A stretch of DNA of 64,000 nucleotides. Origin: Lepidostoma basale (Eukaryota > Arthropoda > Insecta > Trichoptera > Lepidostomatidae). The notes under the pieces are model-generated. The model saw only the letters and a program-made list of their open reading frames with translations, ran no database searches and had not been told where the DNA came from. Shown here piece after piece: positions 11,701 through 23,940 of this stretch. The stretch covers positions 1,054,001 to 1,118,000 of the forward strand of contig JAHDVF020000864.1 in assembly GCA_022606425.2 (NCBI GenBank). The letters are read 5' to 3'. Position 1 is the stretch's first letter. The number at the start of each line of letters is the position of its first letter. A program made the translations under genes and the position numbers.

Positions 11701-14700
11701 AAACTTAATAAATGATTAAGTTCTTGCTGGTTAAGTGCCTAATTACAGCTAATTTAAAAAACGGTGGATTCGTGTAACATAAATTAAATAAACACAAAAG
11801 TCCGGATCGTCCATGTCAACATGTGCAACATCGAAAAAAACATTATGTGTTATTACGTTATGTGCTAAATTAAAAAACAGTGGATACGTGGAACATAAAT
11901 TAAATAGTCAATATGTGCACCATCTAAAAAGAACATTTTGTGTTAAATTATTTTTATTTTGTTATTTTATTTTATATCATTGTATTTTATATTATTTGTT
12001 TTGGATTTATTTTGTGGGTGTGGACGATCGAAGTGTGCGCGGGAGATGCCTATTGGTTCACAACCCATCACACCGCGTCTCCCGCGGGGCGAAAATAGAA
12101 GGATGGAGTGCTGCATCAGTAAAAGTGTGACAGTCCATTCTTTCTGCCTACCCTTTCGGGGAGACGGCGTGATGGTTAGTTAGTTAATAAATGATTGAAA
12201 TAATACATACCTTTAAGCAAGTCTTCCAATTTTATATTCAGAGCTACAACATAGTTCCCTTTCCGAATGATTGCTTTAAGAGATTTTTTCAGCTCTTCCG
12301 AGTATGATGGATCATAATTAGGAATTTTATTCATATTATTGTTTTTGATTGCTAGCAAAATTTCCAGTAAAAATTTAACACGAGAACTGAAAAAAAAAAC
12401 CAACCTCCCAATATTAGCAAATTTCATTAGAATTGTGGAGCTCACTAGATAAGAGAACACGAATGATAGTCCCTTTAAAGATTACACCAAATTTTCATCT
12501 ATATTCTCTTGTTCTTCAATTTCTACAACATATTTTATGAACACTGTGTACTGTAATGAATGGAAGCTCACCCTTTAGTAGATTCATTGTTAAATTTCGA
12601 AGCCCTTTCTTGCGTGGTCTGTATAAAGGTCTTCAGGGCAGCGGGATCGTCCTTTCGGAGAACGCCCCCCACACTCCGCAGGGCCACGAGCGTACACTCC
12701 ACCGTCTTCTCTGATATTGTTTCTAATAACTTGTTGAGTATTTCATAAAACAGACATGCTTGGAAAATCTGTAATAACAAAATTAAAATACAATGGTAGT
12801 TTGAATGTCTGTTCTGCTGATAAACATTAACGCAAATTGTGATGGTTGTAAGTATGGAAATAATTAATAATTTATACCTTGAAGCTATACAAGTAGGAAA
12901 TGGCTAGAATTAAATTGTCCAGGCGCTTGTCTTCCAAATTTTGGTCAATAGCAATCATTTCATCAAACTTTTTAACAAGTGTCTGTAAAAAATGGGAACC
13001 TGTAAAAAAAAATGTTGAACATTTTTACATTAATAAAATTGGCATAGTACATTTAAGGTAGTAAATTCATTAACTATTTGCATTCTTCGATCTCGGGAGA
13101 TGTCAATCTCTAGAGCAGTAGTCAGTCTCCTCAACACACTGCCAATTGAGATTGTCAATTTTTATGTTTCCTTTGTTTGTTTTATTAATTTTATGTATCG
13201 GCAATAATTATATATATATCGGCTCTGATGCTTTATTAAAGATTATTTATAACAGTAAGGTTTACAATATGGTGTTGAAATAAATAAATAATTGCTGAGG
13301 ATTTCAAATTCGCTTCTTGGCTTCAACATGTGATAATTTAAAAATATTACATAAACCAATTTGGATACGAACACACAATATCATAAGCCATTATTCGTTT
13401 GGTGTTGGACATTGGCCTCCCTTCTGATACTGTTAAATTTGATCAAGTTTATATGATAAATAAGTAACGAAAAAACATAGTGAGTGCATTACCAACTTCG
13501 GAGCCAACGTTAGCGTGTAAGATGGCCACGAGCATGCAGTGCTCTGCAGCTAATCGGCTGGAGGTGGTAGTTGACTGCACGAGAGCCTCCAACCACACGG
13601 AGCAGAAGGCGCTGTTGACAGAATGGCGACTGTGAGACGAATACACAGCCTCCAGCTGTGAGCCGGTCCAGTGCATATTGCCACCCGCCACCTTGTTCAA
13701 TAATCCTGTGGGAAGATGAACATACCAACATTATATGTAACCCATCAACTCCTTGATACAACTCCTCATTTTGTGTGTTGTTTAACCCCTATATGGCGGC
13801 TGGCTACATTTGCAGTCTAAAAAAAAAAAATTTCGAACTGCAGCAGACTACATTTGTAGTTCAATATGAATGTTTCGTATAAACAATTTTACTTTAGTTC
13901 CAAATGTAGCCAACCACAGTTTAAGACCTTTTTTTTACTGCAAACGAAGCTAGCCGCACAATTGGGGTTAATACAATTTGTCTATTGTTCTTTCACACAA
14001 AAACACATATTAAACAATCTTTTTATTACATTCTAAGTTTTCAAACTCCATCACAAAAGCAAATGATAATATGAAAAACTGAATATTAATTATAACGGCG
14101 AAAATTACGTATGGAAGTGAAACTTGGAATTGGCAGAAGAAGGATGAAAGTAGGATAAATGCCGTAGAAATGAGGTCACAAAGAAGAATGTGCGAAAAAA
14201 CAATGTACGATAGAATATCTAATGATGAAGTAAGAAAGGAATGTAAGGCTTAATAAAATTAAGAAAGGATCACTAAGATGGTTTGTGGAAAAGATATATA
14301 CAAGTAGTGTGAATGGAAAAAGAAGTCAAGGAAGGCCAAGAAAGACATGGCATGACCCAATTAATCAATTACTGAAAGCCGGCCATGTTCGAAGTAGGAA
14401 CAATCGACGAGCATGCATGTCATGCGTGAATGTAGAAGAGGCGACAGAGTTATCTCAGGATAGAACAATGTGGCGATCCATCTATCCGTTAGTATTCCAC
14501 AATAACCTTTAACATGTACATACAAACATAAATTAAAGAGTTTACCCTTGATTTGTCTCTTGAGCTGTTGAATTTCTTTACTATCATCCAAATCTTTCTT
14601 GGCTCTGAGGTGTGGTGGAATGTATTTCTCAGTTTTAGTCTGAAAAAAAGTAAGTAATACAATCGACGAGCGCATATTGGGTAAAATAATTAAAATATTA

Positions 14701-17700
14701 TGACATCAATAAAATAAAATTCACGTTGTACGTAAGCCTACTGGCAACATTCGCGTCAGAGCATTGTCAGGGAATTAATTGTTTCTTGAAAAATCATCTA
14801 AAACTCCATATGAAATAATTTTTACATATGAAAACAAATGTTTTTTAGAAGTTTTATTATATTTTATGGGAATGATATGTTTCGCCTTACTAAGGCATTA
14901 TATTTGTTAATGCCTTAGCAAGGCAAAACATGTCATTCCCATTAAATATAATATTTTTTTTAGAAAACACGAAAATAAATAACACACTTTATTAAAAGCT
15001 CCCTGTTTCTCCATCCTAACTCGACTGATAATAATTAATCACAACTAAATTTTATAAAAATATGGTTTTCTTATAAACTGAATGTCATTTTCATTATATA
15101 AATAATACATAATAAAACATTAGGACATACTGTTACAACATTCCCAAGGTGATCCCTTTTTCGACCATAAATATCTTCCCACGTTTTATCTTCTTTGTCA
15201 GAATCATCACCCTCATTCTCCGAGGACTGTGAAGACACATCACTATCATCATCACAGATATCACTATCTGATTGTGTATCTGATTGAGCTTCCTTGGAGA
15301 CTTTCTTCTTTTTGTCTGCTTTGGTGATATTTTTATCAGAAATCGATTCAAGGCGATCACTTGCTTTATGCTTTTTAGAAAGTCTTTTTGAATTAGCTTC
15401 TTCGTCTAATTTTCTTTTGCAATTCATTTTCATCACAGCTGAATCTAAAAAGAATATAAATTCACAAATTTGAATCAAAATAGAACACTAATAAGTTGCG
15501 CTGTACAAACACAATCTGAAACGACGGGCTAACCTTTTTTCTTTTTTATCTCTTTTTTTTCAAAACTTTTCTCGCATTCTGATTCTGCACTACTTAAATT
15601 TTCAAGCATTTTATCTAATTTGGGACATTTCACAATATCAGGTTCGGCTTCTCTTTGATAATCTCTACCATAGGTATTGATTGTTTTACCATTCACTACA
15701 ATTTGTTTATTTATTTCTTCGTCAGAATCATCTTTACAACAATCTGGATTGGTACATTCTTCCTCATCCGAATGTGGGAAGGACATGTCTTCATCTTCGT
15801 CCATACTCTCATCAATATCTTCTTCTAACTCCTCTTCCTCTTCTTCCTCCTCTTCTATTTCTTCCTCATCTTCAGAGTCGATACAATTTTTTAAATTTTT
15901 TGATACTGCCTTAACAGGAATCTCAACATTCTTTTGATAAAGATCTAATTCTTGTTCAGTCTCTTCTTTGACAGGTGTAAGATTTCCCGGTTGGAAAGAT
16001 TCATCAGGGAAACCTGACATACCTAAAATATAAAATAAATAATTTGAAATCACACATTCATAAACATGAAAAGTATATTAACTTATCTCCAGGAGGGGAT
16101 TTTTACCCATTTACTTGACGTGATGCCTTTAGGGAGACAGGAAAATTACCACTATTCTTCTAAATCTCGTATCACTGTATAGTGCTGTTAATAATTGTAA
16201 CTATAACGTGCAATTGCATAGGAAATAGTGTGTGAACCAGTCCACAAATTAATAATACACTAGCGGATCCGATAGATGTTGTCCTGCCTGAATGTTGGCT
16301 TACCTGCTATTAGCTGATTCAGCAAACATTTTTTCGATATTCAACTAACTAACTAACCATCACGCCGTCTCCCAGAAAGGGTACGCAGAAAGAATGGACT
16401 GTCACACTTTAACCGATGCGACACTCATCCTTCTCTTTTCGCCTCGCGGGAGATGCGGTGTAATGGGTTGCGAACCTCATCGCCACGATATTCATGTTTT
16501 TCGATATTCGATATTTTCATTTCGATATTCATCGATATTTATATATTCATTTTGATATTCATGTTTTTGATAAACTATATACTCAATATGCACGCAATTG
16601 TGATACATGCCATACATGGAATGAACTTTCCAGAAGGTTTTAACAGTCATATATCGTGTCGAATTGTGAATCTAAACCATCCAGGGACCCACTCAAACAC
16701 ACAATAAATTTCATCAAAATCAGTCCAGCCATTTAGGAGTTCAACTACATACGCCCCTACAAAAGAATTATATATATAAAGATATGGAGGGAAATAAAAT
16801 AAATCATTGTGGAATACCCAAGTATTAAATTTTTTAAGCCTCACCCGAATAAATAATTTTCAATTCTTCATCCATATCATCCTCTTCAGTCGGAGACATC
16901 ATTTCTTCATCCGAGTCCATATCTGTAACAAAAATAGAAGTTGTGTAAAAAAAACATATTTACATATATCTGAGAGGTATTCATTGTGTTACATGCAAAT
17001 AGACCGACTACATTTTAATACAGAGATATTATAATATCCCCATAATTATGACACATACTTGGAGATCTATATTAATCCATACCTTCGCATGATAAATCAT
17101 CTTCTTCACTGTCAGATGTGTGATACTTCTGTATACGTTTACCATTTTTATTGGAGATAGAAATCTTATCAGTTTTATTGTCCTTTTCTTTCAAATGTAA
17201 TTTTGGAGTTTCCTTTTTATTTATATTAATTTTAGATTTACTTTTTTTAATTTCTTCTTCACTATCTACACTCAGATCACTATTGCTGTCGAGATCATCA
17301 CTGTCATCATCATCACTATTGCCATTTTCATCAGAGAAATCACTTTCGCATGAGTCATCTGCACTGTAGTCATTAGGTTTTGTTTTAGCTTTTTTAGGAT
17401 TCTTTTCGTATACAGAGGATTTTCCCATGGCAATGGCAATGTCTTCCTCAAAATCAGAACCAGATCCCGTTTCTGCGAGATGTTTTTCTGCCGACACTGC
17501 TGCCTGCATTGTGCGCTCATCGCATACTTCTAGAAGATCTGCGCTGGGTTATTAAAGAAATACTATAGAAATGTTTGAAATCGAAAAATTAATTTGATGG
17601 TGATAATGTATAAGAATTGAGAAATCTCAGAACAAATTATTGCCCGTGAGAATTTGTGAATATATTCATTGCAATTATTAATTTAGAGAATCTTAGAAAC

Positions 17701-18920
17701 AATCTGTTGTGATGAAAGGGAAAGATTTGCAACTAACTAACTAACCATCACGACGTCTCCGCGAAGGGGTAGGCAGAAAGAATGGACTGCCCCACTTTTC
17801 TTTCCTGACATATTTCTCTCGCTTCCTCAACATTCGTACATCGTGTCATGCACACGCGTCGATTTCTCTGACTCCTCACATGGCCGACATTCAATATTTG
17901 ATTTATTTGATCGTGCCACGTTTTCCTCGGTCTTCCTCTATTTCTGGTTCCATTAACATATAATTTTTTACCATTCTTTCCATATGTCCAAACCATCTTA
18001 ATGATCCTTTCATTATTTTGTTCATGACACCATCATTCGCACCGCATTGACTTGTTATATTTTCATTCGACACTCTATCATACACAGAATATCCACACAT
18101 TCGTCTAAGAGATCTCATTCCTACTGCATTTATTCTACTTTCATCCTTCTTTTGCCAGTTCCATGCTTCGCTTCCATACATAAGGGTCGGTAGAAGAACA
18201 ACATTGTGCACTGCCATTCTAGCTTTTTTGGAAAGACTTGTTGAAGATTTGTTGTTTCTCAAAAAAAAATTGGAAAGATTTGTTGTTTCTCAAAAAAAAA
18301 AATCATTATGCGTAAAAGATACACCATATATAGAAAACAATAGATAGGTTAATAAATATTGTTGTCAAGTCATTGAAAAGGATACAGCCGAGACCATCTT
18401 CAGCGAAGCTTTTGGAAATGTTACCAGACTTCCTTTTCTTTAGTTTGAGCTGTTTTTCTAGTTTCTTAATAATTTTGTCTTCTTCTTCATTAGCTTTTAG
18501 GAGTTGGCTATTCCTTTGCTGCTTCATTTCAGTTTTCAATTTTTCTTCGCGTTTTTTAGCACCTTTATTTTCCTGCATTATGACATTCGTAAGATCTTGT
18601 GATTTTTTCTTTACATTGTCCTAAAATAAGATTAAAAATATTTAATAAAATCATACATATTTTTTAAAATAAATAATAATTATAAGAAAGCAAAAACTCA
18701 CAATAATCTTGTCATTTTTTGCTATGTCTTTTGGTGCCTTCACAAACTTTCCAGCTTCTTCTAAATTACCTGCGGCTATACTTTTAGAAAAATACTCTTT
18801 CTTATTAACTTTTTTCAAGCTCCTCTTTTCTTTGCGTATTTCTTTACGAGTTTTGGGCCCAACTTTTTTAACTTCCTGTGACTTTTTTGCTTTTCGTTTC
18901 TTTCCTTTAAATTTTGCCAT
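8720..18920 (-). CDS. NOM1: Nucleolar MIF4G-domain protein NOM1/Sgd1 homolog
   Basis: Fifteen exons joined with consistent phases (minus strand, listed 5' to 3'): 18920-18702, 18620-18386, 17538-17083, 16922-16845, 16022-15534, 15444-15131, 14639-14546, 13705-13493, 12999-12878, 12768-12572, 12386-12211, 11638-11439, 10836-10672, 9693-9562, 9013-8720; 1127 residues. The start MAKFKGKKRKAKK is lysine-rich, as expected for a nucleolar signal. Residues about 160-595 are acidic/Ser-rich with near-continuous Glu and Asp runs. KYIPPHLR near residue 601, the segment typically ahead of the MIF4G domain in this family, is followed by MIF4G helices (about 620-860), then GKWWVVGSAWEG (about 869) and an MA3 domain (about 930-1060). 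Family members act in 40S ribosomal subunit maturation in the nucleolus and bind eIF4A-like helicases. The protein is longer than human NOM1 (about 860 residues), mostly through the acidic region. Several introns hold LINE pieces, MITEs and SINE-like debris. Exon 2 uses the GTATCC donor that restores a GLGYLLEV junction. Confidence 0.9.
9041..9325 (-). mobile_element. LINE 3' tail in a NOM1 intron
   Basis: On the minus strand this carries the RT C-terminal tail shared by several copies in the window (the end that reads TGGCAGTCCATTC followed by the GGCGTGATGG terminus). It lies in the last NOM1 intron, same orientation as the gene. Frames are broken by substitutions. Confidence 0.7.
9808..10475 (-). 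mobile_element. LINE reverse transcriptase C-terminal fragment
   Basis: Minus-strand frames read TYGSEAWSWQKRINVVEMRS and LRWFGHMEQMDKRRMVK (9809-10084), and upstream, in another frame, FIYLGSMFTRDGKMEKDIER. The order YLGS...DGK, GSEAW, RWFGHMERM is the usual one for the RT thumb and tail of RTE-like elements. Frame changes show it is dead. It sits inside the NOM1 intron between the exons at 9562-9693 and 10672-10836. Confidence 0.8.
12022..12184 (+). mobile_element. LINE/SINE 3' tail with TTAG repeat
   Basis: The segment ends in GGCGTGATGGTTAGTTAGTTA, the same terminus as the LINE pieces, followed by a short TTAG run. The upstream part (GCGCGGGAGATGCC ... CACACCGCGTCTCCCGCGGGGCGAAAA) reappears inverted at 16341-16480. 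It is in a NOM1 intron. Confidence 0.6.
13782..13971. mobile_element. TTAA-flanked MITE, copy 1
   Basis: The element is bounded by TTAA on both sides (13782-13785 and 13968-13971). Terminal inverted repeats begin CCCCTATATGGCGGCTGGCT and end, inverted, with AGCTAGCCGCACAATTGGGG. TTAA duplication and C-rich ends fit a non-autonomous piggyBac-like element. It lies in the NOM1 intron between the exons at 13493-13705 and 14546-14639. A diverged relative is at 48089-48286. Confidence 0.7.
14098..14512 (+). mobile_element. LINE RT C-terminal fragment
   Basis: Plus-strand reading frames give TYGSETWNWQKKDESRINAVE and then KRSQGRPRKTWHDPINQLLK with a downstream WRSIYPL, the shared tail of this LINE family. 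Frame breaks occur around 14250. It lies antisense to NOM1 in an intron. Confidence 0.8.
14827..14970. repeat. Foldback repeat, TTCTAGAAG family, copy 1
   Basis: The arms (TTTTAGAAGTTTTATTATAT ... GGAATGAYATGTTTCGCCTT) fold onto their reverse complement with AAGGCATTA at the centre. It belongs to a family with other copies at 27003, 29351, 32547, 36224, 37031 and 39444. It lies in a NOM1 intron. Confidence 0.75.
16341..16480 (-). mobile_element. LINE/SINE 3' tail (inverted twin of 12022-12184)
   Basis: AACTAACTAACTAACCATCA starts the plus-strand view, so the minus-strand copy ends in GGTTAGTTAG. The internal GCCTCGCGGGAGATGCGGTG segment matches the 12-kb copy. It lies in a NOM1 intron. Confidence 0.6.
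16489..16565. repeat. Short degenerate CGATATTCAT repeat
   Basis: CGATATTCAT-like words recur seven or eight times in under 80 bases (CGATATTCGATATTTTC, then CGATATTCATCGATATT). This is a simple tandem-like patch in a NOM1 intron with no sign of coding. Confidence 0.5.
17731..18250 (-). mobile_element. LINE RT C-terminal fragment
   Basis: Minus-strand frames 17903-18262 and 17748-17996 read LPTLMYGSEAWNWQKKDES, LRWFGHMERM and RGRPRKTWHDQINQILNVGH. The two frames are offset, so the copy carries a frameshift. The terminus has TTAG repeats (AACTAACTAACCATCACG on the plus strand). It sits in NOM1 intron 2, same orientation. Confidence 0.85.
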
Positions 18921-19493
18921 TTTCTGTAATAAATATTGTTGATTATTACGTAATATATAAATTTTGTGAGAAAAATAAATATATGTACACGAATTCATAA
19001 TTATATTTATAAAATTAAAATAGGATAATATAAGAAAAATGCATGATTCGGGTAACCAGTACTTGATTGAAGTGTCAGTAAGGTAGGTTTATAAATTTTA
19101 ACATATAACTAAATTAATAATACTTAAATTATAAATGGAAACAAAATATGTTCATTGAGGTTACAAAATTTGCCTAATAAAGTTGTTGTTTATAAATTAG
19201 ACAGTTAAACCTTATTTAAATATCGGGGTTATAGGGTTAACTCACCAAATATATTTATATGAGCGTTTTAATTTACAAATTTTAATATTTGAAACCTCAC
19301 ACAAATCCCATAATCATAACGAAAACACGAAAACGAGGCTAGAGTGCGGAGATGAATTTAGGGACCACATATGATAGGTCGCCATAGACAATTTAGATTG
19401 ACATAGTTAGTAACCACAATGCCGTCTCGAAATCACTGTTTATCAGCCATAATGTTGAATTAAATGTGGGGCCGATCTGATTTGACAGCTGTC

Positions 19494-19884
19494 AAATCGT
19501 CACCTGAGAGTAAAAAGGTTCCAACTGCCAAAAGTAAAAAGTTGAGAAAAATAAAGTCAAAGATTTGTTGGTTTCGGTGTGTATCTTAGAATAAAAGGAA
19601 TCCATCTGAAGCAGATGAAACTCTTTCACCGAGAAGCGTGTAAATTTTCTCTGGCGACAGTTGGAATAATAAAGTTCTAAATGTAAATTAATCCTTCTTC
19701 AGTGAATCGTGTGTTTTGAATGATCAGATGCTACTTAATTCTTTTCCTAACATCAAAATGACGATACTACTACATGTTTTTTTAAATTTACGTATAGATA
19801 AGGTTAGTAAGAATCCTTTCCACGAAAAAAAGCCAAATGTGAAATTTTGTTAGTTGGAACCCTCTTACTCTCAGGTGACGAAAT
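19494..19884. mobile_element. MITE with CGTCACCTGAGAG ends, copy 1
   Basis: The 383-bp element runs 19498-19880. Inverted ends are CGTCACCTGAGAGTAAAAAG and its complement CTCTTACTCTCAGGTGACG. It is flanked by AAAT on both sides (19494-19497, 19881-19884), a 4-bp target duplication. It has no coding capacity. The second copy is at 42461-42845. Confidence 0.8.
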
Positions 19885-19999
19885 GTCAAAAAAATTGTAA
19901 AAAATATCAGGAATTTTTCGAATAAATTAATAAACATAAACATTTTAAAGAATGTTGCTTGATTAACATCGTTGGTGCTTTATGTTGGTACAGATTAGT

Positions 20000-20386
20000 A
20001 CAAATGGGGAAGATTCTACATCATATTCTTTGAAAATATTATCTAGAATCTTCAGTGTAGAGAGGTTAGGCAGCCAAATTGATACAAATTGCACGGTTAG
20101 GCACTGCGGTAGCACAAATGTATTATATTAAAATGTTTGTAACAAGCATCAAGGAGTAATAATACAATCGTAGTCGTATTTTACATTAATTTCACATTTA
20201 TAAACGAAATAAAATGAGATCACGGCACAAGACACATAGTAACTTCACGGATTCCTTACAAACATTTTAATATAATACATTTGTGTTTCTGCAGTGCTTG
20301 AATATCAATTTGACTGCCTAACCTCTCTCGACTGAAATTCTACCTAATATTTTCCAAGAATGCGATGTAGAATCTTCCTCATTTGT
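20000..20386. repeat. Large foldback element
   Basis: The left arm starting ACAAATGGGGAAGATTCTAC is complementary to the right arm ending GTAGAATCTTCCTCATTTGT. Interior blocks (GAGAGGTTAGGCAG / CTGCCTAACCTCTC and ACAAATGTATTATATT / AATATAATACATTTGT) also pair. The arms are about 130-150 bp with indels. No protein frame. Confidence 0.75.
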
Positions 20387-22127
20387 ATTGTGTAAGTATA
20401 CAGTTAGGGAGACCTCCATTTTATTTCCAGTGTTGGTAGCAGAAGCAAAACCTTAGATAAATATTTGCGTACAAAGACGACTGCCACCCGATAACAGGAA
20501 TTAGGCAACAAGGATGAAAATATATTTTTTACATTTAAACCGCAACTAGTGTAAAAAGCAGCCATCACAATGACGACAATGATACACAATTAAATCACTT
20601 TGTTCTTTTAGAAACCGTAATAATTAGTAAATCACAATATCTATGCACTATATACTACGTATACTCTAGATAGTTTTTAAATTAACATCATTATTTAAAT
20701 AATGTTTGTGTTAAATTATAAACATCCCGCCTTCCGAAATGCATAGAAAATAATAATCTATTGAGAAAACCAGAAACAATAACCATCCATAGATTATGAA
20801 GCCAGTGGTTAATAACCAGTGATACATAATTATTTAAAAAAATGTAATTGAGTTTTTGATGTAACGTACAATAAAGGAGGGTTTAAAAAACCCTATAAAT
20901 TCACAAGTTCATATGGATTAAAGTTCATTTATGTATGAAAACGGTGGTACAAGTGGCAAATAAATCAAATAAATGATAATGATCAATAACGAAAGATAAT
21001 ATAAAATCAATTACTTTTTTTATATTTTATCTATAATATAACATTGTGAACCCAAACAGATTGAAAAACTCTAATCACTGAAAGAACTAAACCTTTGAGA
21101 AAATTAAGTGGTGGGAATTTTCACTGAAATTCGTTTAAAAAAAACTGGCTTACTTTTGTCGAAAAATTATTTTAACTTCACTTTATCCACTGTGTTAATT
21201 TCAAATACAATTAATTGGTTTTTCAGGGTTTTGATTCAACGATTTTACAATTTATCAATATTAATGTTTAATTATTATAGTTTCTTATGAGATTTTATTT
21301 GAATATTTTTTGAAGAGTCAAATAACTGAAAACTCATAAATAACAATTTTGTTATTAATTACTGCAATATTCAAACAATACATATTTTTTAATAACAATA
21401 TTGCAAATTGAAATTTTTGGTAGAAATTTATTGTAAATCTTGGAAAAAAAAAACTTCTAAATATATATTTAGTTTTATTCCACTTGTTTGTAAAACAAGC
21501 AGAATAAAACTTATTGCCTATTATGAAATATTATTTCAAATAATTTATTTATTTAAATTATAATTTATTTATTGTGATAAACTTTCACTTGTATTTTGTT
21601 GATTTTAGCATATGTCTAATAATTTGTATTTTATATAATGATAAATATGATTTTCGGTCGTATGTACAGGTTTAAATTTTGAATTAATTGGTTTAATTTG
21701 TTACATAAGAATATAGACAATTTATATGAAGGAGTCTGGTTGTAATGAATGCTTTTGTAAAAATTTTGTTATTTCTTTAGCACAATCGTAACTGCATTGA
21801 TTAGCATAAAGTGAACATAATGTATTTGTAACATTTATTATGCAATCTATGTTTCGGTGAATTTTAAAGTTTATTGAACACACGACAGAAAATTTTAAGA
21901 TTAAACAAATGCGTAATCCAGTAGGGATTAATTTTCTTTTATATGAAAATGGTTTATAACCAATGCTTAAACTTCTTTGTTTATTTTGATCTTTTCAAAA
22001 AATGACATTTGTAATATTTGTATTTGTCGTAGCAACCGCTTTGATTGCAAGTTTTGAAATTAAATAATATACATATTATATATTTAATAAATGTTGCTTT
22101 CGTGTTAATTTGAAATTAAAAAGGGTG

Positions 22128-22974
22128 ATGTCTTCATCAAGAAGTACGAATGATGACGAAACACGTTTGAATTTTGACTGCAAAGGGAATTTAGATTTTC
22201 AGAATAATTTCAAAGATTTTAGCGATTTTGATTCCAGTCCATCGGTACGCGAGTTTTTAGAACAGGAAAGCAATTGTAAAAAAGACGATTTTGATGATTT
22301 TAATATAGAAAACATATTCGATGAAATTAACCGATTACAAAAAGGAAACGAAGTGTTAAATAAGGGGCCAATTTTTGTAAATGGAAATATAGAAGAAATC
22401 CTCTCTGAAGCCGAAAAGCTTGTACAACAATCCTCCAAAGAGTTGAGTTCTGAGAAATCTATTTCTAGGTCTAACAATTCTGACAAAAAAACCGTCACAA
22501 GTGTTAAGAAACACACTTCTTCAAGTAATTCTGTTTTTGTTAGTAATTTTCAAACGGTTTCATCAAAACAGCACCCTCCTGATAAGGAATTTGATAATAA
22601 CAACAGGACTACCAAAAGATGTGACGCTAATAGAAGTGTGAGTATTCAAACAGTTATATATTATGCAAACTAACTTAATTTATCATTAAAATCTAGTTTT
22701 TATTAAATATAAATATATATTTTTATTAATTCGGGTAGATATTATAACTTCGTAAAATATTTTTTTTTTTGTGAATGCTTTGACTTTTTTAGATAACCTG
22801 AAAAGAATTACTATCTCCATATGTAAAATGTAAATAAAAGCCCACCCATATTCACAAAATATAAAACTCTCTGATAATCTTTCTATTTTAAAATTAAAAA
22901 TACAAACTTTTATTTAGTGTCAGCTGGACGTACCCCGGGAAGGACATGCCGATGTGGTTTCAGTTGCTGAGACT
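22128..22974 (+). CDS. CEP162-like protein, 5' exons
   Basis: Two exons: 22128-22637 (170 codons, ATG start MSSSRSTNDDETRLNFD) and 22918-22974 (19 codons, CQLDVPREGHADVVSVAET), joined at GTGAGT and TTTAG sites in phase 0, with a second GTGAGT at 22975. The first exon encodes an acidic, Asp/Phe-rich head (NFKDFSDFDSSPSVREFLEQ), a motif-like FNIENIFDEINRLQKG, then NIEEILSEAEKLVQQSSKEL and a Ser-rich tail. No membrane segment is present. The frame is open to a splice donor, so the gene must continue downstream. The next plus-strand exon with a compatible phase that I can find is at 53020, 30 kb away. Assignment to CEP162 (a centriole distal-end, transition-zone and microtubule-binding protein) rests on general resemblance and is not certain; further small exons in the large intron may have been missed. 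Confidence 0.55.
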
Positions 22975-23827
22975 GTGAGTACTTTTCTTTAACAATTATT
23001 TTATGTTTACCCCTCCTTACTGGTGCCATGTAGCTAGTACAATACTGCTTCTGGTTACTACAATATAAATGTAACGGAATAAGTATTATACGAGTATTTA
23101 AAATCGAAGATAAATTATTAATTCAATAAAAAAACACACCAGTGTGAATCAGTGTCGGGTATTGAAGTGTAAAATGTATAGAATATACAACTGTTTCACA
23201 CATACTCTTTACATCCTCCTCTCGCTACTGCTAAATTCACGAGTGAGAGAGAGACAAATTATTATTTATGTTTTGTTATGAAGTGAGAATTGAAATATTG
23301 CACTACTCCGCCTGTCTTGGTCAAATGTTGTGAGGGTTTGATGATGGTTTTTCATGTTTTTTATAAAAAACAAAAATTATATATTGAAAGAGAATAATAT
23401 TCATTTCAAACATGTCTGTTTGTTTTTACTTTTAGCGTCTTTAATAATTCAATTAAGAATTTACAGCACAATATTATGACATATAGGATCTTTATTTGAA
23501 GAAATTTGAATTATGATACTATATGGTTTAAACCTTGTTTTAATCATCAACTAAACTAATTCATCTTTTTCATTTTGATACTTATCATATTTGAGGGGAA
23601 TCTTTAATTTTATCTGATTTTTATCTTATAATTAATTATTTAGTATGTTGGATTCTAGATATTTGATGTTTTACAGTCATACTATTAAATTTTTCTTCAT
23701 AATTAAAACAGTGTTTTGTTAGTGAATCGTATAAAACAAGTCTTTGGAGTGTAAAAGATAAATACTTTACATTATTTTGATTATATTTTGTCTTTCCAAT
23801 TCCTCGTGTAGATTTATATAGAATATC

Positions 23828-23940
23828 AAATCAAATCGAATCAGTTTATTATCTCAACAGACGTTACAAACAATATTAATGTCTAAGACATCTATTGGGT
23901 ACAGGTAAAATATAATATATACAATATAATACCAGGAAAA
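23828..23940. repeat. Dispersed repeat R, short 3' piece
   Basis: ATCAAATCAAATCGAATCAG ... CAGGTAAAATATAATATAT ... ATAATACCAGG matches the start of the longer copy at 30780-31140 and the inverted copy ending near 47185. It is the end of a dispersed element whose class I cannot fix. Confidence 0.6.

Larger units (their letters stand above)
18921..22127. other. Divergent intergenic region NOM1 / CEP162-like
   Basis: The 3.2 kb between the two head-to-head starts must hold both promoters; I cannot assign core elements. It contains a 383-bp MITE (19498-19880) and a large foldback (20000-20386). From 20400 to 22127 I see only AT-rich sequence and short frames without protein character. Confidence 0.5.

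Noticed and set aside
15677..15937. Ser-rich plus-strand frame of 86 residues
   Set aside because: It is the antisense shadow of the Glu/Asp-rich NOM1 exon at 15534-16022.
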